Below, in pieces: positions 9,514 through 19,422 of a stretch of DNA of 64,000 nucleotides. The position numbers and the translations under genes are program-made. Numbering within the stretch: the first letter of the stretch is position 1; each line of letters starts with the position of its first letter. Below the pieces are notes generated by a model. It worked only from the letters and a program-made list of their open reading frames with translations, was not told the origin of the DNA and ran no database searches. This DNA comes from Thermopolyspora flexuosa. GTDB lineage: Bacteria > Actinomycetota > Actinomycetes > Streptosporangiales > Streptosporangiaceae. The stretch is from positions 3,534,001 to 3,598,000 of the forward strand of contig NZ_VFPQ01000001.1 in the NCBI RefSeq assembly GCF_006716785.1, written 5' to 3'.

Positions 9514-9867
9514 TCAGCCCGGAGGCCAGGTGAGGTCGCGGCCGCCGAGCACGTGCAGGTGGACGTGGAACACGGCCTGCCCCGCGGCCGCGCCGGTGTT
9601 GAACACGAACCGGTAGCCGCTCTCGGCGATGCCCTCCTGCTCGGCGACGGCGTGCCCCGCCTTCAGCACCTCGTCGGCCCAGCCGTCGTCGGCCTGCGCC
9701 ATCGCGGCCGCGTCACGGAAGTGCTCCTTGGGCACGACGAGCACGTGCGTCGGGGCCTGCGGGTTGATATCGCGGAAGGCGAGCGCCCGGTCGGTCTCCA
9801 GGACGATGTCCGCCGGGATCTCCTTGGCGACGATCTTGCAGAAGAGACAGTCGGTCACGCGCCGCAT
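9514..9867 (-). CDS. HIT-family nucleotide hydrolase/transferase (HinT-like)
   Basis: A histidine-triad protein of 117 residues. The catalytic triad HVHLHVL is near the C-terminus, with the N-terminal CLFCKIVAKEIPADIV and the central HVLVVPKEHF typical of HinT-type purine nucleoside phosphoramidases. The start is ATG 9867 (MRRVTDCLF); GTG 9858 is a possible alternative. Its neighbourhood (phoH on one side, rsmE/dnaJ beyond) is the usual actinobacterial arrangement, interrupted here by a sigma-factor pair. A 148-base gap separates it from phoH, so it may have its own promoter. Confidence 0.93.
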   Translation of the reverse strand: MRRVTDCLFCKIVAKEIPADIVLETDRALAFRDINPQAPTHVLVVPKEHFRDAAAMAQADDGWADEVLKAGHAVAEQEGIAESGYRFVFNTGAAAGQAVFHVHLHVLGGRDLTWPPG

Positions 9868-10002
9868 CGTAGCGACAGCCGTTGTCAATCGGTAATACCG
9901 AGTAGGCCACGCCGAAAGATCCGTCCGGATAGGGTTGGAGTGCGACACTTCATCGACGGCGTAGGCAGCTTCCCAGTGTCGGGCGAGGACAACCAGCGGG
10001 CC

Positions 10003-10608
10003 ATGCCCCCCAAAGAATCGGATGAGCGTAAACCTCCTGGAAAAGCCGCGCGTCCAACGGATGTGACCACCGAGACCATCGTTGCCGACCGGTCGATGGG
10101 GGCGGTGCCTGTCGGGTGGGATGCCGACATGGCCGTGACGGCGCTCTACAGCGCGCACTATCGGTCGCTCGTCCGTCTCGCGGTGTTGCTGGTGCGCGAT
10201 CTGGCCTCGGCCGAGGAGGTCGTGCAGGACGCGTTCGTCGCCATCCACGGGGCGTGGCGGCGGCTGCGCGACCCCGACAAGGCGCTCGCCTACCTCAGGC
10301 AGTCGGTCGTCAACCGATCGCGCTCAGTGCTGCGTCACCGGGCCGTCGTGGAGAAGTACGCCCCCAAGGGGCTGCCGGACGCGCCCAGCGCGGAGAACGG
10401 TGCCATCGGCGAGCTGGAGCGTTCCGCGGTGATCGAGGCGCTGCGCGCGCTGCCCGCCCGGCAGCGCGAGGCGTTGGTGCTGCGCTACTACGCCGACCTC
10501 TCGGAGGCCGAGATCGCGGACGCGATGGGCATCAGCAAGGGCGCGGTGAAGAGTCACACGGCCCGGGGCATGGCCGCACTACGGAACGTACTGGAGAAGT
10601 TTTCATGA
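10003..10608 (+). CDS. RNA polymerase sigma factor, SigE/ECF type
   Basis: A sigma-70 family factor of 201 residues. Region 2 is ALYSAHYRSLVRLAVLLVRDLASAEEVVQDAFVAIHGAWRRL, with the core-binding DLASAEEVVQDAF segment. Region 4 is ALRALPARQREALVLRYYADLSEAEIADAMGISKGAVKSHTARGMAALR, with its helix-turn-helix. A charged, probably flexible ~45-residue leader precedes region 2. ATG 10003 was chosen because no Shine-Dalgarno or conserved sequence supports a longer start. The stop overlaps the next start as ATGA (10605-10608), so the sigma factor and the membrane protein are co-translated. The target promoters are unknown. Confidence 0.93.
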   Translation: MPPKESDERKPPGKAARPTDVTTETIVADRSMGAVPVGWDADMAVTALYSAHYRSLVRLAVLLVRDLASAEEVVQDAFVAIHGAWRRLRDPDKALAYLRQSVVNRSRSVLRHRAVVEKYAPKGLPDAPSAENGAIGELERSAVIEALRALPARQREALVLRYYADLSEAEIADAMGISKGAVKSHTARGMAALRNVLEKFS

Positions 10609-11303
10609 CGGAGTTCCCCGACGAGTACGGCGAGATCCTGCGCCGTGCCCTGCGTGCGGAGGCGGACTCGGTCGTGCCCTCTCCTGACGGACTGGAGATC
10701 ATCCGCAGCCGCATCGCGCAGCGCCGCGGCATGCGCGGGGTCTTCTGGTGGCGGATCGCGGCCACGGCGGCCGGAGCGGTGGCGGTGGCCGCCTCGATCA
10801 TGATGCTCGTCCCCGGGCTGCGCGAGCAGGCCACGCCGCCGAGGCAGGGCATCACCGAGATCGGCGCCGAGACCGACGCACCCGAGGGGGCCTCCACCAG
10901 CCGTCCCCCGAACACCCGGCCGCCCGAGGTGTCGTCCACCGAGACCGCGGCCGTACTGCCGCCGCCGAGCGCCGTGCCGACCCTGCCCCCGGCGCGCACC
11001 ACCGCCCCGCCGGCCACCTCCGCGTCGCCCACGCCCAGCCGGACGCCGTCGGCGACGCCGAGCAAGCCGTCCGGATGCCCCTCGGGCGGCACGGACGGGT
11101 CGGCCGGACGGACGTCGTGCCCCACCTCCGCCAAGCCGACGCCCACACCGACGCCCACGCCGAGCACGACCGCGCCGCAGGAGCCCTCCTGCCCGGCGGA
11201 CGAGTGCCCCGCCCCCGACGACCCGCTCCCCACCGAGACACCCGGCGAGCAGCCCGGTGGGGAGCCCACCCTCAGCAACGACGAGGAGCAGGCCCAGGAG
11301 TGA
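10605..11303 (+). CDS. Single-pass membrane protein with Pro/Thr-rich outer region, coupled to the sigma factor
   Basis: A 232-residue protein with a cytoplasmic N-terminus of ~47 residues, one membrane helix (about residues 48-69, FWWRIAATAAGAVAVAASIMMLV) and a long extracytoplasmic tail. The tail is dominated by Pro, Thr and Ser (PTPTPTPTPSTT) and contains four Cys. There is no zinc-finger anti-sigma motif (H-x3-C-x2-C). Translational coupling to the sigma factor suggests it modulates that factor, but this is inference from position. The acidic C-terminus (SNDEEQAQE) is unremarkable. I do not recognise a named family. Confidence 0.85.
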   Translation: MTEFPDEYGEILRRALRAEADSVVPSPDGLEIIRSRIAQRRGMRGVFWWRIAATAAGAVAVAASIMMLVPGLREQATPPRQGITEIGAETDAPEGASTSRPPNTRPPEVSSTETAAVLPPPSAVPTLPPARTTAPPATSASPTPSRTPSATPSKPSGCPSGGTDGSAGRTSCPTSAKPTPTPTPTPSTTAPQEPSCPADECPAPDDPLPTETPGEQPGGEPTLSNDEEQAQE

Positions 11304-11681
11304 CGCGCTCCCCCGGCGCGCTGACCATCCCGATCGTCCCGTCGCAGACGTCCCGGCATGCCCGCCGCAGGGCGGATGACCGGGTGCGGAACCTTCCGCC
11401 GGGTGCTCCGTGCGGCGTTCCGCTCCCCGCGTTTCCGGCCCGGGGCGTACCGATGCCGTCCTGATCGTGCCGCCTGGTCCGCGGTGGCGCATGTGGCCTG
11501 CCGTCTTCCGATCTTTCGCCGGGCGGCACGCTGTCACCGGCCTTTCCTGCGGCTACCCGGGCTTCTCGACGGACGCCGGCCGTCCGTACGGCTCCCGGCG
11601 TACGGCACCGCCGCGGCGTGGGCCACCGGCGTGCTCAGGCCGGCGGCGCGGCGGGCAGGGGCCGCGGCGTCCGGGCGGGCC
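11304..11681. other. Intergenic region between the sigma-factor pair and rsmE
   Basis: 378 bases between convergent genes. Open frames occur on both strands but have no family signature, no Shine-Dalgarno and no consistent codon bias. I see no clear terminator or repeat. Confidence 0.6.
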
Positions 11682-12422
11682 TCACCAGCGGCCGCAGCGG
11701 GCCAGCAGGACGGCCGCCGCCGCGACCCCGGCCGTCGAGGTGCGCAGGATCGTCGGGCCGAGCACGGCCGGGACGGCGCCCGCCTCGCGGAACCGGTCGA
11801 GCTCCTCCTCGCTGACCCCGCCCTCCGGGCCCACCACGAGCATGATGTCCCCGCCGGGCGGCGGGGTCAGGCCGGACAGCGGGCGCTCGGCCTCCTCGTG
11901 CAGCACGACCGCGAGGCCGTCCTCGGCGACCGCGCGCAGCCGCTCGGCGAGCGCGGCCGTGCCCACCGGCTCGGTGACCTCGGGCAGGTGGAAGCGCCGG
12001 GACTGCTTGCCCGCCTCGCGGGCGGTGGTGCGCCACCGGGCCAGCGCCTTGGCCGCCCGGTCCCCCTTCCACTGGACCACGCTGCGGGCGGCCGTCCACG
12101 GCATGATCACGTCGACGCCGACCTCGGTCATCATCTCGACCGCGAGCTCGCCCCGGTCGCCCTTCGGCAGCCCCTGGGCCACGATGACGCGGGGACGCGG
12201 CGCGGGCACGCCGTACCGGGCCTGCACGGTGAGCAGGAGCGCGTCCTTGCGCGCCTCGCGGACCACGCACTCGGCCACGCTTCCGGCGCCGTCGGTGAGG
12301 TCCACCCGCTCGCCCGGGCGCAGCCGCCGCACGGTCGCCGCGTGCCTGCCCTCCGGCCCGTCGAGCAGGATCTCGTCGTCCGCCAGCGCCTCGGTGGCGG
12401 CCAGGAAGACCGGCACGCTCAT
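11682..12422 (-). CDS. rsmE: 16S rRNA (uracil-1498-N3)-methyltransferase
   Basis: SPOUT-class methyltransferase that makes m3U1498 in 16S rRNA using S-adenosylmethionine. The N-terminal PUA-like part starts VPVFLAATEALADDEILLDGPEGRHAATVRRLRPGE. The knotted SAM pocket is formed by VVGPEGGVSEEELDRF and LGPTILRTSTAGVAAAAVLL at the C-terminus. The length of 246 residues is normal. In many actinobacteria rsmE directly follows dnaJ; here a histidine kinase and a DUF742 gene separate them by 4.8 kb. Confidence 0.96.
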   Translation of the reverse strand: MSVPVFLAATEALADDEILLDGPEGRHAATVRRLRPGERVDLTDGAGSVAECVVREARKDALLLTVQARYGVPAPRPRVIVAQGLPKGDRGELAVEMMTEVGVDVIMPWTAARSVVQWKGDRAAKALARWRTTAREAGKQSRRFHLPEVTEPVGTAALAERLRAVAEDGLAVVLHEEAERPLSGLTPPPGGDIMLVVGPEGGVSEEELDRFREAGAVPAVLGPTILRTSTAGVAAAAVLLARCGRW

Positions 12423-12821
12423 CCCCGCCGCCCCCGTCCGCGGCGCGCTCCCCGCCTCCCGTCGATGACGCCGTCGATCACGGCCGCAGCCTAGCCACGC
12501 CCGGCCCTGGGAGTCGAATCGAAGTTCTCACTTTCGGTAGTCAACCGAATCCTATAGGTAATAGCGTGGTCTCCGGTGCCCTCCCATCCCCGAGTTCCAC
12601 GGGCGGGGGCCACCGGGTACCGAGGGGGGTCTTCCCGGCGCCATGGCCGGGCGGGACGGCGTCCCAGCCGGGTGACCCGCGAGCGGCACCGGCCGGGCCT
12701 TGCCACGGCCCGTGATCGAACGTCACTTTACCGCGACACACAGTGAGGTTGAGTCAGTGGCCATTCGGGGGCGGCCGCCCGCCTTATCACATCCGCAGCG
12801 TCTCCAGGAACGGGCAGGTCA
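12423..12821. other. Divergent intergenic region between rsmE and the sensor kinase
   Basis: 399 bases that should hold promoters for both flanking genes. The stretch around 12515-12570 is locally AT-richer (TTCTCACTTTCGG and CCTATAGGTAATAG), which may mark a promoter, but I could not assign -35/-10 boxes with confidence. No gene seen. Confidence 0.5.
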
Positions 12822-15488
12822 ATGGCACGTCTGATCAGGATGCCGCGCACCATCCGCGCGAGGCTCACGTGGATCCTCGCCATCCCGTCGACCCTGCTGC
12901 TGGGGGTGACCGGGCTCGAGGTGGCGGCGCGGTACGAGGCGCGCTCCGGCGCGCATTCCGCGGCGCGCCAGGTCGAGCTGGTGCGCGCCGCACAGGAGCT
13001 CGCGCACGAGCTGCAGCGGGAACGGGGGCTCACCGTGGGGCTGCTCGGCGGCGAGTTCCGCTTCCGGGGGGAGCTCGCCGCGCAGCGGCGGCGGGTGGAC
13101 GAGAGCCGCGCGGCCCTCGGGCCGCTGCTCGCCGACCCGGCACGGCGGGGGGTGCCGCGGCTGCGGGACGCGCTCGACCGGCTCGGCGACCTCGGCGCGG
13201 TGCGCGCCACCGCCGACGCCCGGCAGTCGACCCGGCAGGACGCCTACGCCTTCTACACCACCGCGATCGAGGCGATCGACGACGCCCTGTACGACCCCGA
13301 CGCGGGCGGCGGCGACCCGGCGCTCCGGCGCGACCTGGTGGCGCTGTGGACGCTCGGCCGCGCCCAGGAGGCCGCCGCGCAGGAGCGGGACACCCTCACC
13401 GGCGTGCTCGCCGCGCACGGGTTCACGCCGGAGGAGTACGTGCGGTTCATCGAGGTGCGCGCGGCCAAGTCCGACGGGCTCGCCCGGTTCGGCCGCGTCG
13501 CCTCGGCCGCGCACGCGGGCGCGGTGAGCGCGGCCCGGCAGTCGCGGGCGGCGACCACGATGGGGGCGATCGGGCTGCGCGCGGCCGCCTCGCCGCGCGG
13601 CCGGAACCTCACCGTCGCGCCCCGCGAGTGGTGGGAGGCGGCCGACGCGTTCGTGGCCGACCTGCGCGAGGTACGGCGGGCCGTGGGCGAGCAGGCCGCC
13701 GCCCGCGCCCGGAGCGCCGAGGCGCGGGCCGGTCGCGAGCTCGTCGTGCTCGCCGTACTCGGGGGCGTGCTGCTGCTCGCCACCCTGCTGCTCGGCCTGG
13801 TGACCGCGCGCTCGATCCTGCGCCCGCTGCGCCGGCTCACCGAGGAGGCCGACGAGATCGCCGAGCGCCGGCTCCCCGAGGCGGTGGCGCGGGTCCAGGC
13901 GACCGCGAACCCCGAGGACGCGGTCCCGGCCGAGGAGCCCGCCGCCGACGGGCGGCAGGACGAGTTCGCCGCGGTGGCCCGGTCGCTCGCCAAGGTGCAC
14001 CGGACCGCGCTGCGGCTCGCGGCCGAGCAGGCGGTGCTGCGCCGGAACACCGCCGAGTCGCTGGCGCACCTCGGCCGCCGCAGCCAGACCCTGGTGCGCC
14101 GCCAGCTCGACTTCATCGGCGCCCTGGAACGGGACGAGTCCGATCCGGCGGTGCTGGCGAACCTGTTCGAGCTCGACCATCTCGCCACCCGGATGCGGCG
14201 CAACGCCGAGAGCCTGCTCGTCCTCGTGGGCGAGCGGCTGCCCCGCCCGGCGGCCGAGCCGGTGGCGATGAGCGAGGTGCTGCGCTCGGCGCTGGCCGAG
14301 GTGGAGGACTACCGGCGGGTCGTGCTGCGCCGCGTGGACCACGACGTGGTGCGCGGCGAGGTGGTCGCCGAGGTGGCGCACCTGCTCGCCGAACTGATCG
14401 AGAACGCCCTGGTCTTCTCGCCGCAGGACCAGGACGTGGAGATCCAGGCGAAGTGCGACGCGACCGAGTACCACATCGCGATCGTCGACCAGGGCGTGGG
14501 CATGAGCCCCGAGGAGCTCGCGGCGGCCAACGCGCGGCTGCGGGGCGAGCAGAGCTTCCTCTCCTCCCCCACCCGGCGGCTCGGGCTCTACATCGTGGGG
14601 CGGCTCGCCGAACGGCTCGGCATCCGGGTGTGGCTGCACGACTCGCCGCTGGCCGGCATCACCGCCCGGGTCGTGCTCCCGGCCGACCTGCTCGTGCGCA
14701 ACGGCGCGGCGGGCGCGCCCGCGCCTGCGGCGGCCCGCGCCGGGCGGATGGTGGACGTGCCGATCCCGTCCGGGCCCGGCGCCACCCCGCGCGCGACGGA
14801 CGCCGCCCGCCCGGCCGCCGAGGCCACGGAGCGGGAGACCGCGCCCGCGGGCGTGGCCGCGGCGGCGCCCGAACCCGGCCCGGCCGCCGCGCCGGACGAG
14901 GCGGCCGCACCGGTCGCGCCGCACGCGAACGGCGCCACGGCCGAGATGGTGGCGGTGGTGCCGGTGCCCGAACCGGCCGAACCGCCCTCCCCGGGCGCGC
15001 TGCCGCCGACGCTGCCCACGACTCCCGCGCCCGCCGTCCCGCGGCCCGCCGGAGCCGCCGAGGCCACGGCGCCGGTCACGGCCGCCGCGGCCGCCGCGGC
15101 CGCCGCGGAACCGGCCCTGGCGCCGTCCGCGGAGCCCGCGGCGCCACCGTCCGGGCCGCGTCCGAGGGCGGACGCGGCGGCGCACAACGGCTCCCGCCCT
15201 GCCCCCGTCCCGCCGGTGATGCCGACCCCGATCCCGCTGCACGTGAAGCCGCCCTACCTGCTCTCCGGGCAGTCGTCCGCGGGCGCGGCCAGGTCCAACG
15301 GGCACGCGGCGGGGGACGGCGCCGACCGGGAGGCCGGGCGGAACGGCGTGCCGGACGGGGCGGCGCGCCGGACGCCGCGCGACGAACCCGGGCACGGCGC
15401 CGACGCCCGGGAGCCGGAGAGCCCGGTCGAGCGGGTCCGGTCGATGCTCAACGACTACCGGGCGGGGACGCGCCCGCCGGGCGCCTAG
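12822..15488 (+). CDS. Nitrate/nitrite-sensor-type histidine kinase (conservon CvnA-like)
   Basis: An 888-residue membrane sensor kinase. TM1 is at about residues 14-32 and TM2 at 307-328; the extracytoplasmic part between them (about 45-300) is helical and resembles NIT sensor domains. A HAMP-like linker follows (SILRPLRRLTEEADEIAERRLPEAV). An atypical dimerisation region has DHLATRMRRNAESLLVL. The ATPase domain has N box LLAELIENALVFSP and G1 box DQGVGMS. Residues ~630-888 are an Ala/Pro-rich disordered tail. This is the architecture of CvnA kinases, which normally head a four-gene conservon with a roadblock protein, a DUF742 protein and a small GTPase. Only the DUF742 partner is present here. 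Confidence 0.92.
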   Translation: MARLIRMPRTIRARLTWILAIPSTLLLGVTGLEVAARYEARSGAHSAARQVELVRAAQELAHELQRERGLTVGLLGGEFRFRGELAAQRRRVDESRAALGPLLADPARRGVPRLRDALDRLGDLGAVRATADARQSTRQDAYAFYTTAIEAIDDALYDPDAGGGDPALRRDLVALWTLGRAQEAAAQERDTLTGVLAAHGFTPEEYVRFIEVRAAKSDGLARFGRVASAAHAGAVSAARQSRAATTMGAIGLRAAASPRGRNLTVAPREWWEAADAFVADLREVRRAVGEQAAARARSAEARAGRELVVLAVLGGVLLLATLLLGLVTARSILRPLRRLTEEADEIAERRLPEAVARVQATANPEDAVPAEEPAADGRQDEFAAVARSLAKVHRTALRLAAEQAVLRRNTAESLAHLGRRSQTLVRRQLDFIGALERDESDPAVLANLFELDHLATRMRRNAESLLVLVGERLPRPAAEPVAMSEVLRSALAEVEDYRRVVLRRVDHDVVRGEVVAEVAHLLAELIENALVFSPQDQDVEIQAKCDATEYHIAIVDQGVGMSPEELAAANARLRGEQSFLSSPTRRLGLYIVGRLAERLGIRVWLHDSPLAGITARVVLPADLLVRNGAAGAPAPAAARAGRMVDVPIPSGPGATPRATDAARPAAEATERETAPAGVAAAAPEPGPAAAPDEAAAPVAPHANGATAEMVAVVPVPEPAEPPSPGALPPTLPTTPAPAVPRPAGAAEATAPVTAAAAAAAAAEPALAPSAEPAAPPSGPRPRADAAAHNGSRPAPVPPVMPTPIPLHVKPPYLLSGQSSAGAARSNGHAAGDGADREAGRNGVPDGAARRTPRDEPGHGADAREPESPVERVRSMLNDYRAGTRPPGA

Positions 15489-15828
15489 GTGGGCGTGTGC
15501 CGGAAGGAGCGGTGACCACGACGGGAGGCGCGGCGGGGTTCCGCGCCTCCCCGTTCGCCCGGATCCGGGCGTTCCACCGCACGCGCGGGCGGGCATGGGC
15601 TTGCACATTTCAGCCGATTGGCCGCGGAATACGGCGATCGGCCCTCCCACGGCGCCGCGTACCGGTACGGTGACGTTGGGGTGGGCTCGTCACGAGCCGA
15701 ACGCATCGGGGGTCCTACCGATCCGGCCGTTCCTGACGGGGGCACGCTCGTGCGCGTTCGCCGGGCGTTTCCGTGCCAGGTGGGCCGGGCGGTTGCCGAC
15801 ACAGAGCGGGGCGGGGTGGACGACTGCG
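15489..15828. other. Intergenic region between the kinase and the DUF742 gene
   Basis: 340 bases in the place where a roadblock/LC7 gene would be expected in a complete conservon. I find no such frame and no obvious remnant. The upstream in-frame extension of the next gene lacks family resemblance. Confidence 0.6.
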
Positions 15829-17016
15829 ATGAACGACGGCTGGAACGAGTGGGGTCCGCGGGTCCCCGACCCGCGCACGACCGGCTCAGGTCACGCGGGT
15901 GCCGCCGAACCGGCCGGTAATCCGCGTCCGGCCGTGCCCCCGCAGGCCCGGCCGCCGCACGGTGACCTGCTCGGCGGCCCGTCCCAGGGCCACCGCATCG
16001 CGCCCGGGCAGGCCCTGGCCGGCCATCGGCCGCCGGAGGGGGCCCTGCCCGCGCCGCCTCCCGCCTGGTCCGGCCAGGTCGGCGCGGCGTGCCCGCTGCC
16101 CCAGACCGGGAACGGCCCGTACGGCGGGCCGGGCAGCGGCGGGACCGGCCCTTCCGCGCACTTCCCCGGCCCGCAGGCCCAGGGCGGCGACCACGCGGCC
16201 GTGCCGCCGCAGGCCCGGTTCGCCCCGCCGGAGACGGGCCGTCACCTGCTCGGCCCGCACGTCTCCCCGGCGGCCCAGGCGGATCCGGCCTCCGCGGACC
16301 GTCACGCCACGCGCCCGGCGCTCCAGGTGTCCGAGCCGCCGCCGGGCCGGCTCGCCGTACCGCAGACCGGGTACCACGTCGTGCGGTTCCACCCGCAGAC
16401 CACCCGGGCCGGGCACGACCGGCCGGACGCCGTGCCGGGCCGCCACGCCGCCCGCCCGCCGCTCGGCGCCGGTCCGGGCCGGTTGCCGGAGGAGATGACG
16501 GACCGCCCGCTGCGGTGGGGTGACGAGCGCATCCTGCGGCGGCTGGCCGACCAGGGGTTCGGCTGGGGGTACGACCCGGGCGCGCACCGGCCGCGGTACG
16601 GCCAGGAGCCGCCCTCGCGCGGCGGCGAGCCGTACCCGTTCGACGACGAGGCGATGGACGGCCCCTCGATGAAGGTGAGCGCGTCCGGGGAGATCGCCCG
16701 CCCGTTCGTCACCACGTCCCGGCGCACCCGGCCGCTGGAGGAGCGGCTGCGCATGGAGACCCTGCTGTCCTCGACCCCGGCCGCGCTCGAGGCCCCGCTC
16801 GCCTACGAGCACGCGCACATCGTCGAGCTGTGCCGCAGCCCGCAGTCAGTCGCGGAGATCGCCGCCGGGCTGCGGCTTCCGGTCGGGGTGGCGCGTGAGC
16901 TCATCGCCGACCTGGTGACCGAGCGGTTCCTGATCATCCACGCCCAGGTCGTCCTCGGCAAACGCCCGCCGCGGCAGCTCCTGGAACGTATCCGGGCCGG
17001 GGTCCGGGCGCTCTGA
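15829..17016 (+). CDS. DUF742-domain protein with a long Pro/Gly-rich N-terminus (CvnC-like)
   Basis: A 395-residue protein. Residues ~1-270 are low-complexity Pro/Gly/Ala/His-rich and probably disordered. The C-terminal ~110 residues form a DUF742 domain: RPFVTTSRRTRPLEERLRMETLL, then YEHAHIVELCRSPQSVAEIAAGL and RLPVGVARELIADLVTERFLIIHAQ. These have the helix-turn-helix-like look of the family. DUF742 proteins are the C component of conservons and interact with the kinase and GTPase in studied Streptomyces systems. The start ATG 15829 (MNDGWNEWG) is preferred over an upstream frame with unlikely composition. No roadblock or GTPase gene accompanies it. Confidence 0.85.
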   Translation: MNDGWNEWGPRVPDPRTTGSGHAGAAEPAGNPRPAVPPQARPPHGDLLGGPSQGHRIAPGQALAGHRPPEGALPAPPPAWSGQVGAACPLPQTGNGPYGGPGSGGTGPSAHFPGPQAQGGDHAAVPPQARFAPPETGRHLLGPHVSPAAQADPASADRHATRPALQVSEPPPGRLAVPQTGYHVVRFHPQTTRAGHDRPDAVPGRHAARPPLGAGPGRLPEEMTDRPLRWGDERILRRLADQGFGWGYDPGAHRPRYGQEPPSRGGEPYPFDDEAMDGPSMKVSASGEIARPFVTTSRRTRPLEERLRMETLLSSTPAALEAPLAYEHAHIVELCRSPQSVAEIAAGLRLPVGVARELIADLVTERFLIIHAQVVLGKRPPRQLLERIRAGVRAL

Positions 17017-17219
17017 GCCGCACCGGCGCGCGGCCGGGCACGACGGCACGCCGTACCCCGGGCCGTTACCGGCGGCGGTGAACGGTTCGACCGTGACGAC
17101 GGGGCGGCGCGCTCCGATCGGGCGTGACAGAGCCGCCGGCGCGCACCGCGCGGACCCGGCCGGGACGTGGGCGTGGTCGCGACGTGCTCAGGCCGTCATC
17201 GGCCGCGCCACAGATCTCT

Positions 17220-18359
17220 TCAACGACCGTTGAACGCGTCCCGGAGGCGGGAGAAGAAGCCCTGCTGGCCGGGGGCGAACTTGCCGGGCGGGTGCTCCTC
17301 GCCGCGCAGCTTGGCGAGCTGCCGGAGCAGCTCCTCCTGCTGGGAGTCGAGGCGGGTGGGGGTCTCGACGTTGACGTGGATGAGCAGGTCGCCCCGGCCG
17401 GTCTCGTTGAGGTGCGGCACGCCGCGCCCGTACAGCGGGATGATCTGGCCGGACTGGGTGCCGGGGCGGATGTCGACCTCCTCGGGGCCGTCGAGCGTGT
17501 CGATCACCAGGGTGGTGCCGAGGGCGGCCGCGGTCATCGGCAGGTGCACGGTGCAGTGCAGGTCGTCGCCGCGCCGCTCGAAGATCGGGTGCGGCCGCTC
17601 GACGATCTCCAGGAACAGGTCGCCGGGCGGGCCACCGCCGGGCCCGACCTCGCCCTCGCCGGCGAGCTGGATGTGCGTGCCGTCCTCGACGCCGGCCGGG
17701 ATCCGCACCTTGATCGTACGGCGGGTGCGCACCCGGCCGTCGCCGGCGCACTCCTGGCAGGGGTGCCGGATGATGGTGCCGTAGCCGCCGCACTGGGGGC
17801 ACGGCCGCGTCGTCATGACCTGGCCCAGGAACGAGCGGGTGACCTGGGAGACCTCGCCCCGCCCGTTGCACATGTCGCAGGTGTCGGGGTGGGTTCCCGG
17901 CGACGTGCCGGAGCCCTGGCAGACGTCGCAGAGGACCGCGGTGTCGACCACGAGCTCCTGGGTCGTGCCGAACGCCGTCTCGGTCAGGTCCAGCTCCACC
18001 CGGATGGTGTGGTTCCGGCCGCGGCGTGCCCGGGTGCGCGGGCCCCGCGAGGCGGTGCCGGTGCCGAAGAAGGCGTCCATGATGTCGCTGAACGGGAAGC
18101 CCGCACCGAACCCGGTGGCCGTGCCGCCCGCCGTGGCGCCGGAGCCGAACGGATCCGCGCCAAGGTCGTACATCTTGCGCTTGTTGGCGTCCGAGAGCAC
18201 CTCGTACGCCTGGTTGATCTCCTTGAAGCGCTCGGCGGTCGCCGGATCCGGGTTCACGTCGGGATGCAGCTCGCGCGCGAGCCTCCGGTACGCCTTCTTG
18301 ATCTCCTCTTGGCTGGCGTCGCGACGCACCCCGAGGATGGCGTAGTAATCCTTCGCCAC
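17220..18359 (-). CDS. dnaJ: Chaperone protein DnaJ
   Basis: An Hsp40 co-chaperone of 379 residues. The J domain at residues 1-70 contains the HPD motif (ELHPDVNP). A Gly/Phe-rich linker follows, then the zinc region with four C-x-x-C-x-G-x-G repeats ([32 protein letters not shown]) and two C-terminal substrate-binding domains. It directly follows hrcA with no gap, so this is the hrcA-linked DnaJ copy of actinomycetes rather than the one in the dnaK operon. Expression is expected to be under HrcA/CIRCE control through the hrcA promoter. Confidence 0.98.
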   Translation of the reverse strand: MAKDYYAILGVRRDASQEEIKKAYRRLARELHPDVNPDPATAERFKEINQAYEVLSDANKRKMYDLGADPFGSGATAGGTATGFGAGFPFSDIMDAFFGTGTASRGPRTRARRGRNHTIRVELDLTETAFGTTQELVVDTAVLCDVCQGSGTSPGTHPDTCDMCNGRGEVSQVTRSFLGQVMTTRPCPQCGGYGTIIRHPCQECAGDGRVRTRRTIKVRIPAGVEDGTHIQLAGEGEVGPGGGPPGDLFLEIVERPHPIFERRGDDLHCTVHLPMTAAALGTTLVIDTLDGPEEVDIRPGTQSGQIIPLYGRGVPHLNETGRGDLLIHVNVETPTRLDSQQEELLRQLAKLRGEEHPPGKFAPGQQGFFSRLRDAFNGR

Positions 18360-19376
18360 TTAAGACCCCGCCAGAATCTGACCGACGTAGCGCGCCACCG
18401 TGCGCACCGCACCCATCGTCACCGGATAATCCATTCGCGTCGGGCCCAGCACCCCGAGCCGGGCGAGTTCCTTGTCGCCGGAGCCGTACCCGGCGGCCAC
18501 GAACGACATGCCCTTCAACCCCGTGTACGGGTTCTCCGAGCCTATCCGCACCGTCAGGGAGGAGGGGTCGTTCGACGGCTCGCTGAGCAGGCGCATGAGG
18601 ACCACCTGCTCCTCGAGCGCCTCCAGCACCTCGCGCAGGCTGACCGAGAAGTCGGCCGCGGCGAGGTTCGCGGTGCCGGCCATCACGATTTTCTCATCGT
18701 TGCGGTCCACGAGGGTCTCAAGGAGAGCCGAAAGAATCGTGGCCGCGACCGAACGGTCCTCCGGCGGCAGGTGCTCGGGGAGGTCCTGCACGGTGTCGGG
18801 CACGTTGCTCAGACCGCAGCCGTCGAGGCAGGCGTTGAGCATCGCCCGCAGGTGCGCGATGCGGTCCTCCTTCACCGGGTCGGGCAGCTCGATCACGCGC
18901 TGCTCCACGCGGCCGGTGTTGGTGATGAGGACGAGCATCACGCGGCGGTCGGTGAGCGGGACGATCTCCACGTGGCGCACCGTGGACTTGGTGAGCGACG
19001 GGTACTGCACCACGGCCACCTGCCGGGTGAGCTGGGCCAGCAGCCGGACCGTACGGCGCAGCACGTCGTCGAGGTCGACCGCGCCGGCCAGGAAGGTCTC
19101 GATCGCCCGTCGCTCGGCCGCCGACAGCGGCTTGATCTGCGACAGCCGGTCCACGAAGAGCCGGTAGCCCTTGTCGGTCGGCACCCGCCCGGCGCTGGTG
19201 TGGGGCTGGGTGATGTACCCCTGCTCCTCCAGCACCGCCATGTCGTTACGGATCGTGGCGGGGGAGACGCCGAGGTTGTGCCGCTCCGCGATCGCCTTGG
19301 ATCCGACTGGCTCGTTGGTGGACACGTAATCTTCGACTATGGCGCGCAGAACCGCCAGCTTGCGGTCATCGAGCAA
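18360..19376 (-). CDS. hrcA: Heat-inducible transcription repressor HrcA
   Basis: Repressor of CIRCE-controlled heat-shock genes. The N-terminal winged helix is [41 protein letters not shown], followed by the GAF-like core and the C-terminal [18 protein letters not shown]. The start is decided by the ribosome-binding site: GGGAGGTG lies at 19390-19383, and the first candidate GTG (19385) is inside it. TTG 19376 has 8 bases spacing and matches the usual HrcA N-terminus (M-L-x-x-R-x-L-x-V-L-R-A-I-V). The product is 338 residues. The gene is preceded by a CIRCE element and followed at once by dnaJ. Confidence 0.95.
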   Translation of the reverse strand: MLDDRKLAVLRAIVEDYVSTNEPVGSKAIAERHNLGVSPATIRNDMAVLEEQGYITQPHTSAGRVPTDKGYRLFVDRLSQIKPLSAAERRAIETFLAGAVDLDDVLRRTVRLLAQLTRQVAVVQYPSLTKSTVRHVEIVPLTDRRVMLVLITNTGRVEQRVIELPDPVKEDRIAHLRAMLNACLDGCGLSNVPDTVQDLPEHLPPEDRSVAATILSALLETLVDRNDEKIVMAGTANLAAADFSVSLREVLEALEEQVVLMRLLSEPSNDPSSLTVRIGSENPYTGLKGMSFVAAGYGSGDKELARLGVLGPTRMDYPVTMGAVRTVARYVGQILAGS

Positions 19377-19422
19377 CGTGTTCACCTCCCGGCCGCCCCG
19401 GTGTCGTGTAACAACACCTTGC

